64,000 nucleotides of DNA from Ferdinandcohnia humi_A (GCA_047608075.1 JBLKRX010000001.1:186001-250000); one strand, 5' to 3'. Shown: positions 1-9,047, counted from the first letter of the stretch. Made by a program: numbers and translations. The notes: generated from the sequence alone by a model not told the origin.

Positions 1-2061
1 TAATGATGTAGAAATTTCTTGGACAGCTTTATCAAGTCTTTCTTTATTATTATCCTTCACATGAAAGGTTAATGTATTAGGTGATGAACCTGAAGTGGAT
101 TGTAAATTAAATCGAACAATTGCATCAGGGTGTATCGAATGGGCTGCAACCTCAAAATCCTTTTTAATTGCATCTACAAATTCAAACGTGGACTGTTCTC
201 TCTCCCTAAAATCAACCATCTTTACATAAATTTCAGCTTCATTCGAACTCCCTGATCCCCTAAAGCTATCCTCCTGTGTTGTCCCGATCAAACTAACAAA
301 AACATCCACATCCTTCTCGTACCTAAGTTTATTTTCCATTTGCCTAATTGTTTTTTCTGTTTCATCTAAGGCTGTTCCGTTTTTGAGCTTAACCGAAATC
401 GTAAAAAAACCTTCATCACTTTTTGGAATAAATTCTGTCCCAACAGCTTTAAGTCCAAACACACTTACTCCCAATAACAGGAGTGTTCCGGTTAGCACTG
501 CTATTCTATTTCGTAAGGACCATTTCGTAGCCTGCTCCAGGAAACGTAAACCGCATGACTGCTGACGACTTCTTTCTCGATTTTCATCTGGTTTTTTCAA
601 GAATTTACTTGCTAGCATTGGAACTACTGTTAAAGCTACTACTAATGAAGCAAAAAGGCTAAACGCAATCGTAACGGCAAACTCTGTAAATAATTCGCCA
701 ATTAAGCCTGTAATAAAGACAACTGGCAAAAAGACAGCAACTGTCGTAAGGGTGGACGCAATAATAGCTGTTCCAATTTCCTTCGTACCATCAGCAGATG
801 CTTGCAGTGGATCCTTCCCCATGGATAAATGGCGGTAAATATTTTCAATCACTACAATTGAATTGTCTACTAACATTCCAATACCCAGTGCAAGACCACC
901 GAGAGTCAGTATATTTAATGAGAAATCCGAAAAATACATTAGCACAAATGTCACAATAACCGAATAAGGAATGGCAATACCAATAATAAGTGGACTTTTT
1001 AGATTCCTTAAAAAGAAGAAAAGGACAACCATTGCAAAAGAGCCACCTAATAAAAGAGTATTTACAATATTGCCTATAGCCACTTTTATGTAATCACCTT
1101 GGTCAAAAAGAATATTTGCCTGTACATCCTTATATTTATCAAGCTTAATCTTTTTAGATAATTCATTTTGAAATGCTTCTGAAACCATGGCAGTATTAGC
1201 ATCTGATTCTTGAAGTACATTTAAAAGTAGAGCTGGTTCCATATTTGCACGTGTTATTGTGTTTTGATTTTCCGGTGCTACCTTTACCTCTGCAAAATCA
1301 GCAAGCACCATACTTTCACCGAGCAAAGGATCAATTGTAACCGGAAGATCCTCGATTGCCTCAACCGAATCCAGAGTACTAATAACTCTTGTAGTAAGCG
1401 ATCTACCTTCAGTTTCAATTGTGTTTCCTGGTAACGAAACAGAATTTGCACGTATGGCATTTACAATATCAGCTTGACTAAGGTTATATTCCTCTAATCT
1501 TTCTTGATCTATTTCAACTCGTATTTCTTTTGTAACTGTCCCAGATAAATTTACACTCGCTACTCCTTCAACCTTATTAAGCTCTGTTGAAAGCTCTTCA
1601 GCTAGGTCCTGAAGTTTTTCGGCTTCCCCTTTTATACTTAATGACAGTTGGATTATCGGAAACTGGGATGGGTCAAATTTTAAGAACCTTGGTCGTTCCG
1701 CGTCTTCTGTAATCGGAGTCTGGTTAATTCTGTTTTGTATCTCGTTCTCCATTTCATCAATTGAGGTTGTCCAGGAAAATTCTAAAAATAATAAAGCAGT
1801 CCCTTCCTGTGAAGTGGTAGACATTGTTTTCAAGCCTGGTAAAGTTGATAAGCTTTTTTCTAAAGGCTTTGTTACCTTTTCAACAACTTCATTTGGACTA
1901 GCTCCATAGTAATTTACCACAACTACTCCAACAGGAGGATGAATATCTGGGATTAGTTTTAAAGGAATATTCATCACAGAAACTAAACCTAAAATAATCA
2001 CTAAAAACATCGTAACGAGAGTAAATACTGGGCGCTTTATTGAGAAATTGCTTATGTTCAT
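1..2061 (-). CDS. RND-family efflux transporter permease (AcrB/SwrC type), 5' part only
   Basis: The frame is open for 687 codons from an ATG at 2061, behind an AGAGG ribosome site, to the window edge; the C-terminal part lies outside. The protein starts with a short cytoplasmic segment (MNISNFSIKRPVFTLV), a first membrane helix, and the IPDIHPP-type turn seen in RND pumps. Periplasmic-porter-like sequence follows, then a run of helices around the GIGMLVDNSIVVIENI segment typical of AcrB-like permeases. Members use proton flux to expel drugs, detergents or surfactin-like lipopeptides. The substrate cannot be read from sequence. No membrane-fusion partner gene lies upstream. Confidence 0.9.
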   Translation of the reverse strand, partial: MNISNFSIKRPVFTLVTMFLVIILGLVSVMNIPLKLIPDIHPPVGVVVVNYYGASPNEVVEKVTKPLEKSLSTLPGLKTMSTTSQEGTALLFLEFSWTTSIDEMENEIQNRINQTPITEDAERPRFLKFDPSQFPIIQLSLSIKGEAEKLQDLAEELSTELNKVEGVASVNLSGTVTKEIRVEIDQERLEEYNLSQADIVNAIRANSVSLPGNTIETEGRSLTTRVISTLDSVEAIEDLPVTIDPLLGESMVLADFAEVKVAPENQNTITRANMEPALLLNVLQESDANTAMVSEAFQNELSKKIKLDKYKDVQANILFDQGDYIKVAIGNIVNTLLLGGSFAMVVLFFFLRNLKSPLIIGIAIPYSVIVTFVLMYFSDFSLNILTLGGLALGIGMLVDNSIVVIENIYRHLSMGKDPLQASADGTKEIGTAIIASTLTTVAVFLPVVFITGLIGELFTEFAVTIAFSLFASLVVALTVVPMLASKFLKKPDENRERSRQQSCGLRFLEQATKWSLRNRIAVLTGTLLLLGVSVFGLKAVGTEFIPKSDEGFFTISVKLKNGTALDETEKTIRQMENKLRYEKDVDVFVSLIGTTQEDSFRGSGSSNEAEIYVKMVDFREREQSTFEFVDAIKKDFEVAAHSIHPDAIVRFNLQSTSGSSPNTLTFHVKDNNKERLDKAVQEISTSL

Positions 2062-2312
2062 GTATTTGTACCTCTTTTCGGAACCGGAAAATAAATGCTA
2101 TATAGTTTATCACTGTCATTATTACCTTTCTTTCTTTAATCTATAGGGGAAAGTTAATAAAGATTTTTAGGTAGAGGATAGATTGTGAACCTAGTACACC
2201 TTAAGGACCGGACTAGGTTCGTTGAAGGTGTGCTCATGAATATCTTATATTCGCTCGAGGGAGTAAGTGGGCATAGAGTTTTCTCAAGGACATTTTAAAG
2301 GTAGAGGTGAGA
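2062..2312. other. Intergenic, start of a 578-base gap
   Basis: This stretch lies between the RND start and the tandem repeat. It should contain the RND promoter, but I see no convincing sigma-A match and no open reading frame with a ribosome site. Confidence 0.4.
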
Positions 2313-2490
2313 TTTTGGGCACTGACAGCCCTTTTCAAGGTCGTTTTTACTCTCACACGAGTGTTTTTGGGCACTGACAGCCCTTCTCAAGGTCGTTTTT
2401 ACTCTCACATGAGTGATTTTGGGCACTGACAGCCCTTCTCAAGGTCGTTTTTACTCTCACACGAGTGTTTTTGGGCACTGACAGCACTTC
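2313..2490. repeat. 52-bp tandem repeat, about 3.4 copies
   Basis: The core GGGCACTGACAGCCC recurs at 2317, 2369, 2421 and 2473, exactly 52 bases apart. Each unit continues with CTTCTCAAGGTCG, TTTTTACTCTCACA and a GAGTG motif. The first three copies differ by only a few bases; the fourth is cut off after a diverged core (CAGCAC). Each unit can form two small hairpins, GGGC/GCCC and ACTC/GAGT. There is no coding frame. The array lies between convergent-side sequence of opuAC and the RND start. Confidence 0.9.
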
Positions 2491-2583
2491 TACTACTACA
2501 CGTTGATATTGTCCACTGGTCCACCATTCTAATCCGTTTTCCCCCTAAGCCGTAATAGGTCTGTCCATCATCTCAGTTTCAAT

Positions 2584-2620
2584 AAAAAAAGCTGTACACT
2601 TCATAATGAAGTATACAGCC
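2584..2620 (-). terminator. Rho-independent terminator of the opuA operon
   Basis: On the minus strand a 14-bp stem (GCTGTATACTTCAT with its complement, one G-U pair) is followed by seven T. It lies 20 bases downstream of the opuAC stop. Confidence 0.85.
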
Positions 2621-2639
2621 TTAACTCAAATATTTGTGC

Positions 2640-3530
2640 TTACTTTAAATCCTCAATTGAATCGATTTCCATATAGGAAGGAACAACTAATCCAATTTTT
2701 GTACCTTCAAGGTTTGCACCTAGGTCTTCGAACTTACCTTCAAATTCTTTTACGTAATCAGCGTGTGTAACAGGTAACCAGCCTGCAATATGTGCATCTA
2801 CACTACCGTCCGCAACACCTGTCCACATTGGACCAGCTTCGACCTGGCTCATAGAAACCTTATAACCTAAATCTTTTAGGACGTTTGCAATTACATTTGT
2901 ACTCGCAATTTCACTATCCCAAGCAACATATGCCAATTTTACTTCTTCACCATTTCCTTTTTCTGCACCATCTGTCCATTCTGCCACTTTCTCTGTATTT
3001 TCTTCAACCCATTTTGCTGCAGCTTCTTCCGGCTTCGTTCCTTCTTGTATGTCACTCATTACTGTATTCATATCATCTGCTGTCCAGAAGAAATTATTAA
3101 GTACAGTATATACTCCAGGAAGGTCGTCTTTTAGACCAAGGCGAGCGATACTATGAATATTTTCTTCTCCACCAAATATTCCTTTTGGATCTTCAAGATA
3201 TTTTAAGTCATATTTTGCGAATTTCCAATGGGGAGTCCAGCCTGTTACAATAATCGGCTCCTCTTTATCATATGCCTTTTTCAGCGCTGCAGTCATTGCT
3301 GCACCTGACCCTTCTACTAATGTCCAATCTTCTAGACCATATTCTTCAATTGCACTACTTGTTGCCTTCATAATACCAGCACCAGGGTCAATACCAACAA
3401 TCTCATATTCTACACTTTCTCCTACAGAAGTAGTTCCAGCGGAAGTACCCGCTTCCTCTTTGTCACCACACGCGGCAAGTCCTACTACTAAACCTAATGC
3501 TACTGTTGCTTTTACTACTTTTCTTAACAT
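2640..3530 (-). CDS. opuAC: Glycine betaine ABC transporter substrate-binding lipoprotein
   Basis: This 296-residue protein has a lipoprotein signal with lipobox VGLAAC (Cys21). It then has the type-II binding fold of betaine/proline-betaine receptors, with Trp-rich segments (TGWTPHWKF near residue 98, IAGWLPVTH near 249) of the kind that make the aromatic cage for quaternary amines. It captures osmoprotectants outside the membrane and hands them to OpuAB. It is the last gene of opuAA-AB-AC: its ATG overlaps the opuAB stop (TAATG) and a strong terminator follows. Length is close to the B. subtilis protein. Confidence 0.95.
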   Translation of the reverse strand: MLRKVVKATVALGLVVGLAACGDKEEAGTSAGTTSVGESVEYEIVGIDPGAGIMKATSSAIEEYGLEDWTLVEGSGAAMTAALKKAYDKEEPIIVTGWTPHWKFAKYDLKYLEDPKGIFGGEENIHSIARLGLKDDLPGVYTVLNNFFWTADDMNTVMSDIQEGTKPEEAAAKWVEENTEKVAEWTDGAEKGNGEEVKLAYVAWDSEIASTNVIANVLKDLGYKVSMSQVEAGPMWTGVADGSVDAHIAGWLPVTHADYVKEFEGKFEDLGANLEGTKIGLVVPSYMEIDSIEDLK

Positions 3531-4378
3531 TATACAGTTCCCCCTTGATTCTTTTTCCCTATATTTTGAGTAATCCGGTCTAAAATGATTGCGACAATTA
3601 CAATCGCAAGACCAGCTTCAAAACCAGTTCCTGTTTGTAGCTGTGTAACAGCTCGATATACATCTGCCCCTAATCCTGGTGCACCTACCATTGAGGCAAT
3701 TACAACCATTGATAAGGCAAGCATAATACTCTGATTAATCCCTGCCATAATTGTTGGCATGGCTAATGGAAATTGAACTTTTATCAGCCTTTGTTTTGTA
3801 GTTGAGCCAAAGGCCTCAGTTGCTTCTATTAAATCCTTTGGAACTTGGTTAATCCCAAGGATTGTAAGTCGAATCGTTGGCGGCATTGCAAAGATTACAG
3901 ATGCCACAACTCCAGGTACTACGCCAATATTAAAGAAGAAAATAGCTGGTAATAAATAAACAAATGCCGGCATTGTTTGCATAAAGTCTAATATCGGTGT
4001 GATGATACTTCCTACTGTTTTATTTTGGGATGCCCATATGCCTAAAGGGATACCTATGAAGATGGAAATTCCTACAGAGGTTAAAACAAGAGCAATTGTT
4101 TCAAGCATATTTTCCCAGTAACCTAAATTATCAATTAAAAATAATCCTACGAATGTAAAAATTGCAATTTTCCAATTACAAAACTTCCAAGCTACTAATC
4201 CTAAAATAAGTGCCAGTATGATAGATGGTACAAACCCTAGTCCTGTTACAATTCCTTCAACAAATCCTTCAAGACCTTCGGCAATCCCTTCAAATAAAAA
4301 TTCAAAGTTAAATACTAGCCAGTCAATAAAGGAATCAATCCAATCTGCTAATGGTAGTTTTGGTAATATTTCTCCCAT
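3530..4378 (-). CDS. opuAB: Glycine betaine ABC transporter permease
   Basis: This 282-residue polytopic membrane protein, the same size as B. subtilis OpuAB, carries the binding-protein-dependent permease segment with an EATEAFGSTTKQRLIKVQFP coupling motif near residue 190 that contacts the ATPase. It forms the translocation path for glycine betaine. It is translationally coupled at both ends: its ATG overlaps the opuAA stop and its stop overlaps the opuAC start, each as TAATG. Confidence 0.95.
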   Translation of the reverse strand: MGEILPKLPLADWIDSFIDWLVFNFEFLFEGIAEGLEGFVEGIVTGLGFVPSIILALILGLVAWKFCNWKIAIFTFVGLFLIDNLGYWENMLETIALVLTSVGISIFIGIPLGIWASQNKTVGSIITPILDFMQTMPAFVYLLPAIFFFNIGVVPGVVASVIFAMPPTIRLTILGINQVPKDLIEATEAFGSTTKQRLIKVQFPLAMPTIMAGINQSIMLALSMVVIASMVGAPGLGADVYRAVTQLQTGTGFEAGLAIVIVAIILDRITQNIGKKNQGGTV

Positions 4379-5628
4379 TATAACGCCTCACTTTCTTCAA
4401 TTTGAGGGAGTCGTTCTGATCTAATTTCATTTATATAGGTGTCATTACCAGCTAGTGCTCCAATTACAGCGCCTCTTATCACAATTCCCTTCAGACGGTT
4501 GTGCTCATCCACAACAGCAACTGGTATTGTAGCCCGTGATACTTCATCAAATAAATCAACTAGAAGTGTCGTTGTTTCAACCGTTTTGATATCCGTTTCA
4601 ATTACATCGGATAGCGAAAGATTTTTTTCCACTGCCTTTGAAGCATCTACTGCGGTCACTACGCCTACTAGTTTCTTTTGTTTGTCGACTACATAGACCG
4701 TAGACAAACCACTGTCCTTCATTATTTTCAGAGCAACTCTTGCTCCTTTATCGATTTGAACGGTTTCTGCCCTTTTAACAATATGGCCGGCAGTTAACAC
4801 CTTAGAGAGATCAACGTCCTCTACAAATCTTTCAACATATTCATTTGATGGATTCATTAGGATTTCTTCTGGGGTTCCAATCTGAACGATGTTACCATCC
4901 TTCATTAACGCAATACGGTCTCCAATTCGTAATGCTTCGTCAAGGTCATGAGTTATAAAAACAATGGTTTTTTCCATCGAGGCTTGTAATTCAAGAAGTT
5001 CATCCTGCATATCTTTGCGAATGAGAGGGTCTAATGCACTAAACGCTTCATCCATTAATAATATATCTGGATCATTAGCCAATGCTCTTGCAAGTCCAAC
5101 ACGCTGCTGCATTCCTCCGCTTAGTTGGTCCGGGTACTGACTCTCATAGCCTTCAAGACCAACCAGCTTAAGAGATTCTAATGCTTTTTTTGAGCGTTCC
5201 TGTTTGTCAACACCCTGTATTTCTAAACCATACTCTGTATTCTGGAGAACTGTTTTATGGGGGAATAAGGCAAATCGCTGAAATACCATGCTAAGCTTTT
5301 TCCTACGAACTTCACGAATTTCTTCCTTGTTCATAGAAGTAATGTCTTTTCCATCAAGTACGATTTGCCCTGCGGATGGCTCTATTAATCTATTTAACAG
5401 CCTTACAAGAGTGGACTTTCCACTACCCGATAGCCCCATGATCACAAATATTTCACCTGCATAAACCTCAAAGCTTGCTTGGTTCACCCCAACAGTTGAA
5501 GCGGTACTTTTTAAAATCTCCTGTTTTGATTTCCCTTCTTTTAATAGCTGAATAGCTTTCTTTTGCTGTCTTCCAAATATCTTTGTTACATTACTTACTT
5601 TAATCTTTATTTGTTTCTCTGTTTCCAT
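4378..5628 (-). CDS. opuAA: Glycine betaine ABC transporter ATP-binding protein with CBS domains
   Basis: This 416-residue ATPase has Walker A GLSGSGKST (65-73), signature LSGGMQQR, Walker B ILLMDEAFSALDP and a switch His in FITHDLDEA. Two C-terminal CBS domains (about 280-400) act in OpuA transporters as ionic-strength or c-di-AMP sensors. It energises betaine uptake during osmotic stress. The ATG follows a GAGGTGG ribosome site. It is the first gene of the operon and is divergent from the GbsR-like regulator at 5920. Confidence 0.95.
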   Translation of the reverse strand: METEKQIKIKVSNVTKIFGRQQKKAIQLLKEGKSKQEILKSTASTVGVNQASFEVYAGEIFVIMGLSGSGKSTLVRLLNRLIEPSAGQIVLDGKDITSMNKEEIREVRRKKLSMVFQRFALFPHKTVLQNTEYGLEIQGVDKQERSKKALESLKLVGLEGYESQYPDQLSGGMQQRVGLARALANDPDILLMDEAFSALDPLIRKDMQDELLELQASMEKTIVFITHDLDEALRIGDRIALMKDGNIVQIGTPEEILMNPSNEYVERFVEDVDLSKVLTAGHIVKRAETVQIDKGARVALKIMKDSGLSTVYVVDKQKKLVGVVTAVDASKAVEKNLSLSDVIETDIKTVETTTLLVDLFDEVSRATIPVAVVDEHNRLKGIVIRGAVIGALAGNDTYINEIRSERLPQIEESEAL

Positions 5629-5778
5629 TCTGCCACCTCAATCATTATAAAATAAATAAAAGCCATGTTATCTCTTGAACCCGCCTTCTTTCTAACAAAT
5701 TAACTATGACCTTTTAATTGTAGTAATGATTCTGAAAATCCACAAAGTGCATATACCGTTATATTCCAGCATAAACTT

Positions 5779-5867
5779 TGTAAAGTAAAAACTGTACACA
5801 CTTTACATACCTTATGCGCAAAATACCTCCGATATTCTCCAATATCCTTTCATCTCCTCTACTTTAC
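5779..5867. promoter_or_regulatory. Candidate operator: repeated TGTAAAGT half-sites between opuA and its regulator
   Basis: TGTAAAGT (5779-5786) faces ACTTTACA (5800-5807) as an inverted repeat with a 13-base spacer, and a third ACTTTACA lies at 5860-5867. All three sit in the 291-base gap between opuAA and the divergent GbsR-like gene, where an autoregulated MarR/GbsR protein would bind. The symmetry is visible in the sequence; the binding is inferred. Confidence 0.45.
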
Positions 5868-5919
5868 ATTCATTGTCCAAATGAGTAGTCTATAATTATC
5901 AAACATTTGTAGGATGTGA

Positions 5920-6456
5920 ATGTACTTGCAAGACATAGACAAACTAGAGAAAGCGCGAGAACGTGTTATCGATGCTATCGCTCAAAATATGAATCTTTAT
6001 GGTGTTACCCCATCAGTTGGGAGACTCTGGGGTCTTATGTATTTTCATGATGCACCAATGACTCTTGACGAAATGAAGCTTGAGCTTGGAATGAGTAAAA
6101 CAAGCATGAGTACCTCTGTAAGAAGCTTAATGGATTTAAAAATGGTAGATAAAGTATGGAAAAAAGGAGAAAGGAAGGATTTATATCAGGTTGAAGAGGA
6201 TTGGTACCAAACCTTTATTGACTTTTTTACAATCAAGTGGCGTAATGGGATTGCGTTGAATGTTAGCGCGATTGAAAAATCGATGGTAGAAATTAATGCC
6301 CTTATCATGGATGAGAGTGTAAGTGAGGAAGTGAAAGTTGCAGCCAAAAGTGATATCGAAAAGCTGACGGATGCATTGGATTATTACTATTGGCTTAATC
6401 GCTTGGTAGATAGTTTTGAGTCCCACGAAATATTTACATTTATTCCAAAAAAGTAA
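5920..6456 (+). CDS. GbsR/OpcR-family (MarR-like) transcriptional regulator of osmoprotectant uptake
   Basis: This 178-residue protein has a winged helix in its first half (LELGMSKTSMSTSVRSL recognition region about 62-80) and a helical C-terminal dimer region. Length and pattern fit GbsR/OpcR, which sense choline or betaine and repress uptake and synthesis genes. It is divergent from opuA, so opuA is the likely target. The ATG follows AGGATGTG. Which subfamily it belongs to (GbsR, OpcR or an opuA-specific relative) cannot be settled here. Confidence 0.85.
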   Translation: MYLQDIDKLEKARERVIDAIAQNMNLYGVTPSVGRLWGLMYFHDAPMTLDEMKLELGMSKTSMSTSVRSLMDLKMVDKVWKKGERKDLYQVEEDWYQTFIDFFTIKWRNGIALNVSAIEKSMVEINALIMDESVSEEVKVAAKSDIEKLTDALDYYYWLNRLVDSFESHEIFTFIPKK

Positions 6457-6561
6457 CGTTTATGTAGAGGATTTAATAAGCTTTACATCGACATTAAGAA
6501 ACGTTGAAATTCATCATCTGATCAACCTCACCCTCATAGTCTGTTATATGGGGGTGAAAAA

Positions 6562-6729
6562 ATGCCATTATGGGGCTGGCTATTAGTCTTTTTTGGAACG
6601 CTAATCCTGTTAGGATTCATCTCAGACCGAATGTCTAAAAGGAAAAGACCGACTGACACTCAACAAGTGGAAGAACACAACGTTGACGAAGTTAGGAGAA
6701 ATCAAACCGACTATCACCACTTTTATTAG
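6562..6729 (+). CDS. Small single-pass membrane protein, 55 residues, unknown
   Basis: The ATG follows a strong GGGGGTG ribosome site. The protein has an N-terminal hydrophobic helix (WGWLLVFFGTLILLGFIS), a basic stop-transfer segment (KRKR) and a polar His-rich tail ending HHFY. It is followed at once by a terminator. I do not recognise the family. The ribosome site, topology and terminator make it a plausible real gene. Confidence 0.6.
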   Translation: MPLWGWLLVFFGTLILLGFISDRMSKRKRPTDTQQVEEHNVDEVRRNQTDYHHFY

Positions 6730-6736
6730 ATAATAT

Positions 6737-6781
6737 AAAAGGAAAAGCGTACTGGATATCCAGTACGCTTTTCCCTTTTTT
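6737..6781 (+). terminator. Strong hairpin terminator between convergent genes
   Basis: A near-perfect 15-bp stem (GGAAAAGCGTACTGG and complement) with an ATAT loop is followed by CCC and a T run on the plus strand. It ends the 55-residue gene. It overlaps the stop codon of the pro-peptide gene on the minus strand and may also stop that transcript. Confidence 0.85.
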
Positions 6782-6908
6782 ACGTTAATTTGATTGAATC
6801 TGTATCTGGATATTCATTATCTACTGAATAATTTGTTACACCTTCTGTTAATTGATAACCTGAAATAACTACTACTCCAAGCATGAACAATAAAATTAAT
6901 TTTTTCAT
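6780..6908 (-). CDS. Candidate signalling pro-peptide of an NprR/NprX-like pair, 42 residues
   Basis: The ATG at 6908 follows AAGGAG, which lies inside the last codons of the receptor gene; the receptor TGA is only five bases upstream. The peptide has a Lys-Lys start, a 16-residue hydrophobic export segment (LILLFMLGVVVISGY) and a polar tail ending EYPDTDSIKLT. This is the layout of RRNPP pro-peptides (Phr, PapR, NprX), which are exported, cut and re-imported by Opp. The YPD in the tail recalls the SKPDIVG active part of NprX. The mature form and processing are inferred. Confidence 0.7.
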   Translation of the reverse strand: MKKLILLFMLGVVVISGYQLTEGVTNYSVDNEYPDTDSIKLT

Positions 6909-6913
6909 TCTTT

Positions 6914-8188
6914 TCAACTCCTTATATTAATATGGCCTTGCTTCTTCAACAATGTTACTGCTTTTGATAAGTAATGGCTTGCTAATTTATATTTATGATT
7001 TTCATAGTAGTATTTCCCTAACTTTTCTGCATATGAAGCTATTTGAATCAAATGTTCTGTTCCTTCAAAATAAGGTAATGCCTCTTTTTCAATAAATTTA
7101 GCTAGATTATCAGAGTCATAATAAAGATAATCATAATACATAAAGTGAATTTCATATTCACGTAAATTAAGTTCTTTATTTTTCTCTACTAAACTCTTAC
7201 CCTGTTTAAGCAATTCCTGACTTTTTTCAATATTACCTAGATTATAGTATTCTTCTATTAACCCTTGTATAGTTCGAAGTTTACCAACAATCATTTGGTC
7301 AGTTTTAAATTGTAGACTTTTTTTATAATGCTCAATCGCTTCCAGTGCTTTTTCTTGCTTAGACATAACAATTCCTAGGTTATGATAAATCATTCCTAAT
7401 AAATGAGAATCGTTAATACCTTCTGCAACTTTATGTGCGAGTCGATAGTTTTCCTCAGCAAGCTCAAATTCATCGATCTTTTCATAGCTAATCCCTAAAA
7501 GTATTTGACATTCGGCACTTCTCTTCAAGTCATACAAAGACTGGTAGATCGAAAGTGCTTTTTGTATATAAACAATACTTAACGCTAATTTACCGAGTCT
7601 GTTATACACGAGACCAATGTAGTAGAAGAGGTCTGCTTGTTCCCAACTTTCGAAATGGATACTGCCGCCTAAAATTCGTTCAGACTCTTTAAAATATTTC
7701 AGAGAAACTGAAAAACGATTAAGCAAATAATGAAAGTGACCAACAAACTTTTCATAATAGTAATTCATTTTTGTGTCTAATATGTCTTTAAACAAATTGA
7801 TTTTATTAATATGTTCTTCAGCTTTATCAAGTTGGCGTGTAAAAATAAAGTACCTTAATTCATAAAGTACATATAGAATTGCCACTCTCGAATCATTTGA
7901 ATTTGTTTTCTTTTCAAATGATTCATAAAACTTAACTGCTTCATCTTTCTTTTTATGAATAATTTTGTAGTACCAATCATTAAGTTCTTTTAATATTGTG
8001 TATTCTTCATCCTCAATCAATTTAATACCCAATCGGTCACAAAGCATTTCAAGTACTTCAATGCTTGCTGAGGTTTGATTATTTTCGATCTTTGAAAGAT
8101 AAGAAATTGAAATTATCTTGTCTGCTAATTCTTCTTGGGTCATATTTTTCTGAATTCGAAAGAATCGTATTCTGCTTCCTATCTCCAT
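6914..8188 (-). CDS. RRNPP quorum-sensing receptor/regulator (HTH plus TPR), NprR-like
   Basis: This 424-residue protein has a Cro/C1-type helix-turn-helix at about 5-60 (MTQEELADKI, ISYLSKIEN) and then nine or so TPR-like helical repeats (for example GLVYNRLGKLALSI, GISYEKIDEFELAEENY, YHNLGIVMSKQEKALEAI). This is the build and length of NprR (about 423), longer than PlcR and unlike Rap proteins, which lack the DNA-binding domain. The peptide-bound receptor would switch target genes. The ATG follows AAGGAAA. The adjacent small peptide gene supports the assignment; target genes cannot be read here. Confidence 0.85.
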   Translation of the reverse strand: MEIGSRIRFFRIQKNMTQEELADKIISISYLSKIENNQTSASIEVLEMLCDRLGIKLIEDEEYTILKELNDWYYKIIHKKKDEAVKFYESFEKKTNSNDSRVAILYVLYELRYFIFTRQLDKAEEHINKINLFKDILDTKMNYYYEKFVGHFHYLLNRFSVSLKYFKESERILGGSIHFESWEQADLFYYIGLVYNRLGKLALSIVYIQKALSIYQSLYDLKRSAECQILLGISYEKIDEFELAEENYRLAHKVAEGINDSHLLGMIYHNLGIVMSKQEKALEAIEHYKKSLQFKTDQMIVGKLRTIQGLIEEYYNLGNIEKSQELLKQGKSLVEKNKELNLREYEIHFMYYDYLYYDSDNLAKFIEKEALPYFEGTEHLIQIASYAEKLGKYYYENHKYKLASHYLSKAVTLLKKQGHINIRS

Positions 8189-8410
8189 TACGCATTTCCT
8201 TCCATTTGATTGGTTATATTATCTTTTCGTTATAAATACAAAAAATCCTCTTTTTTATTTACTAGGACCTTTTGCTTATTTTTACTATTTGTTATGAACC
8301 AATCTTCTAAAATAGTATGCGTAAAAAGAATAACTTATGAAAACACGAGCCTAAATAGATATAAAGCACTATTGTTGTACTGGACATTTGTTATCCAATT
8401 TGGAAGTATC

Positions 8411-8440
8411 AAAAAAACGGCACCCTAATGAGTTGCCGTT
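8411..8440 (-). terminator. Terminator after the PTS EIIA gene
   Basis: On the minus strand ACGGCA and TGCCGT pair around a short loop, followed by seven T. It lies just after the EIIA stop and before the receptor gene. Confidence 0.8.
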
Positions 8441-8450
8441 TCGTTATCTA

Positions 8451-8951
8451 TTATTTCATTTTTACTTTTGCTAGTTCTGTTTGACCCGAAGATACTATAC
8501 CACTTGCTAGTGTATCAAAGCTATCCACTACATCGTCAAAATTTGTAATAACCATAGGTGTAATTGTGCTTGCAGCTTTCTCTTTTACTAGTTCTAAATC
8601 AAATGTTACAAGTGGAGACCCTACATCTACATTATCCCCCTCGCTTATATGGGCAGTAAAACCTTCGCCTTTCATTGAAACGGTTTCGAGTCCAATATGA
8701 ATTAAGACTTCTAGCCCTGTTTCGGTTTTAATTCCAATTGCATGCTTTGTTGGAAATAGCTGAATGATCTTTCCCTTAACTGGTGAAACAACTTTTCCTT
8801 CTGAAGGATCAATCGCAAGTCCATCACCCATCATTTTTTGTGAGAACACTGGATCTGGAACCTCTTCAAGCGATAGTACTTTTCCTGTTACAGGTGCAAA
8901 AAATGTTTCTTCTGTCTTTTTATCTTTAGTTCCAAATAATTTTTTAAACAT
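8451..8951 (-). CDS. PTS glucose-type EIIA component
   Basis: A single-domain EIIA-Glc-like protein of 166 residues. It carries the two active-site histidines, His70 in HAIGIKT and the phosphorylated His85 in HIGLETV, and a core from FFAPVTGKV to PLVTFD. It takes phosphate from HPr and passes it to an EIIB domain. Size resembles B. subtilis YpqE. I chose the ATG at 8951, seven bases after GGAGG, over the in-frame TTG at 8957 that has no spacing. It is a stand-alone gene with its own terminator and no EIIBC beside it. Confidence 0.9.
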   Translation of the reverse strand: MFKKLFGTKDKKTEETFFAPVTGKVLSLEEVPDPVFSQKMMGDGLAIDPSEGKVVSPVKGKIIQLFPTKHAIGIKTETGLEVLIHIGLETVSMKGEGFTAHISEGDNVDVGSPLVTFDLELVKEKAASTITPMVITNFDDVVDSFDTLASGIVSSGQTELAKVKMK

Positions 8952-9047
8952 AGGCAACCTCCAATTTGTAGTACATATCTAGTTGTATCATACCCAATTA
9001 TATAATAAAAGTTATACGAATTATGAAAAGGTTTGCATACATGTTAT

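Noticed and set aside
1898..2119. 73-residue minus-strand frame
   Set aside because: It overlaps the start of the RND gene in another frame and has no independent support.
2313..2490. CRISPR array
   Set aside because: The units are contiguous tandem copies without unique spacers and no cas gene is near.
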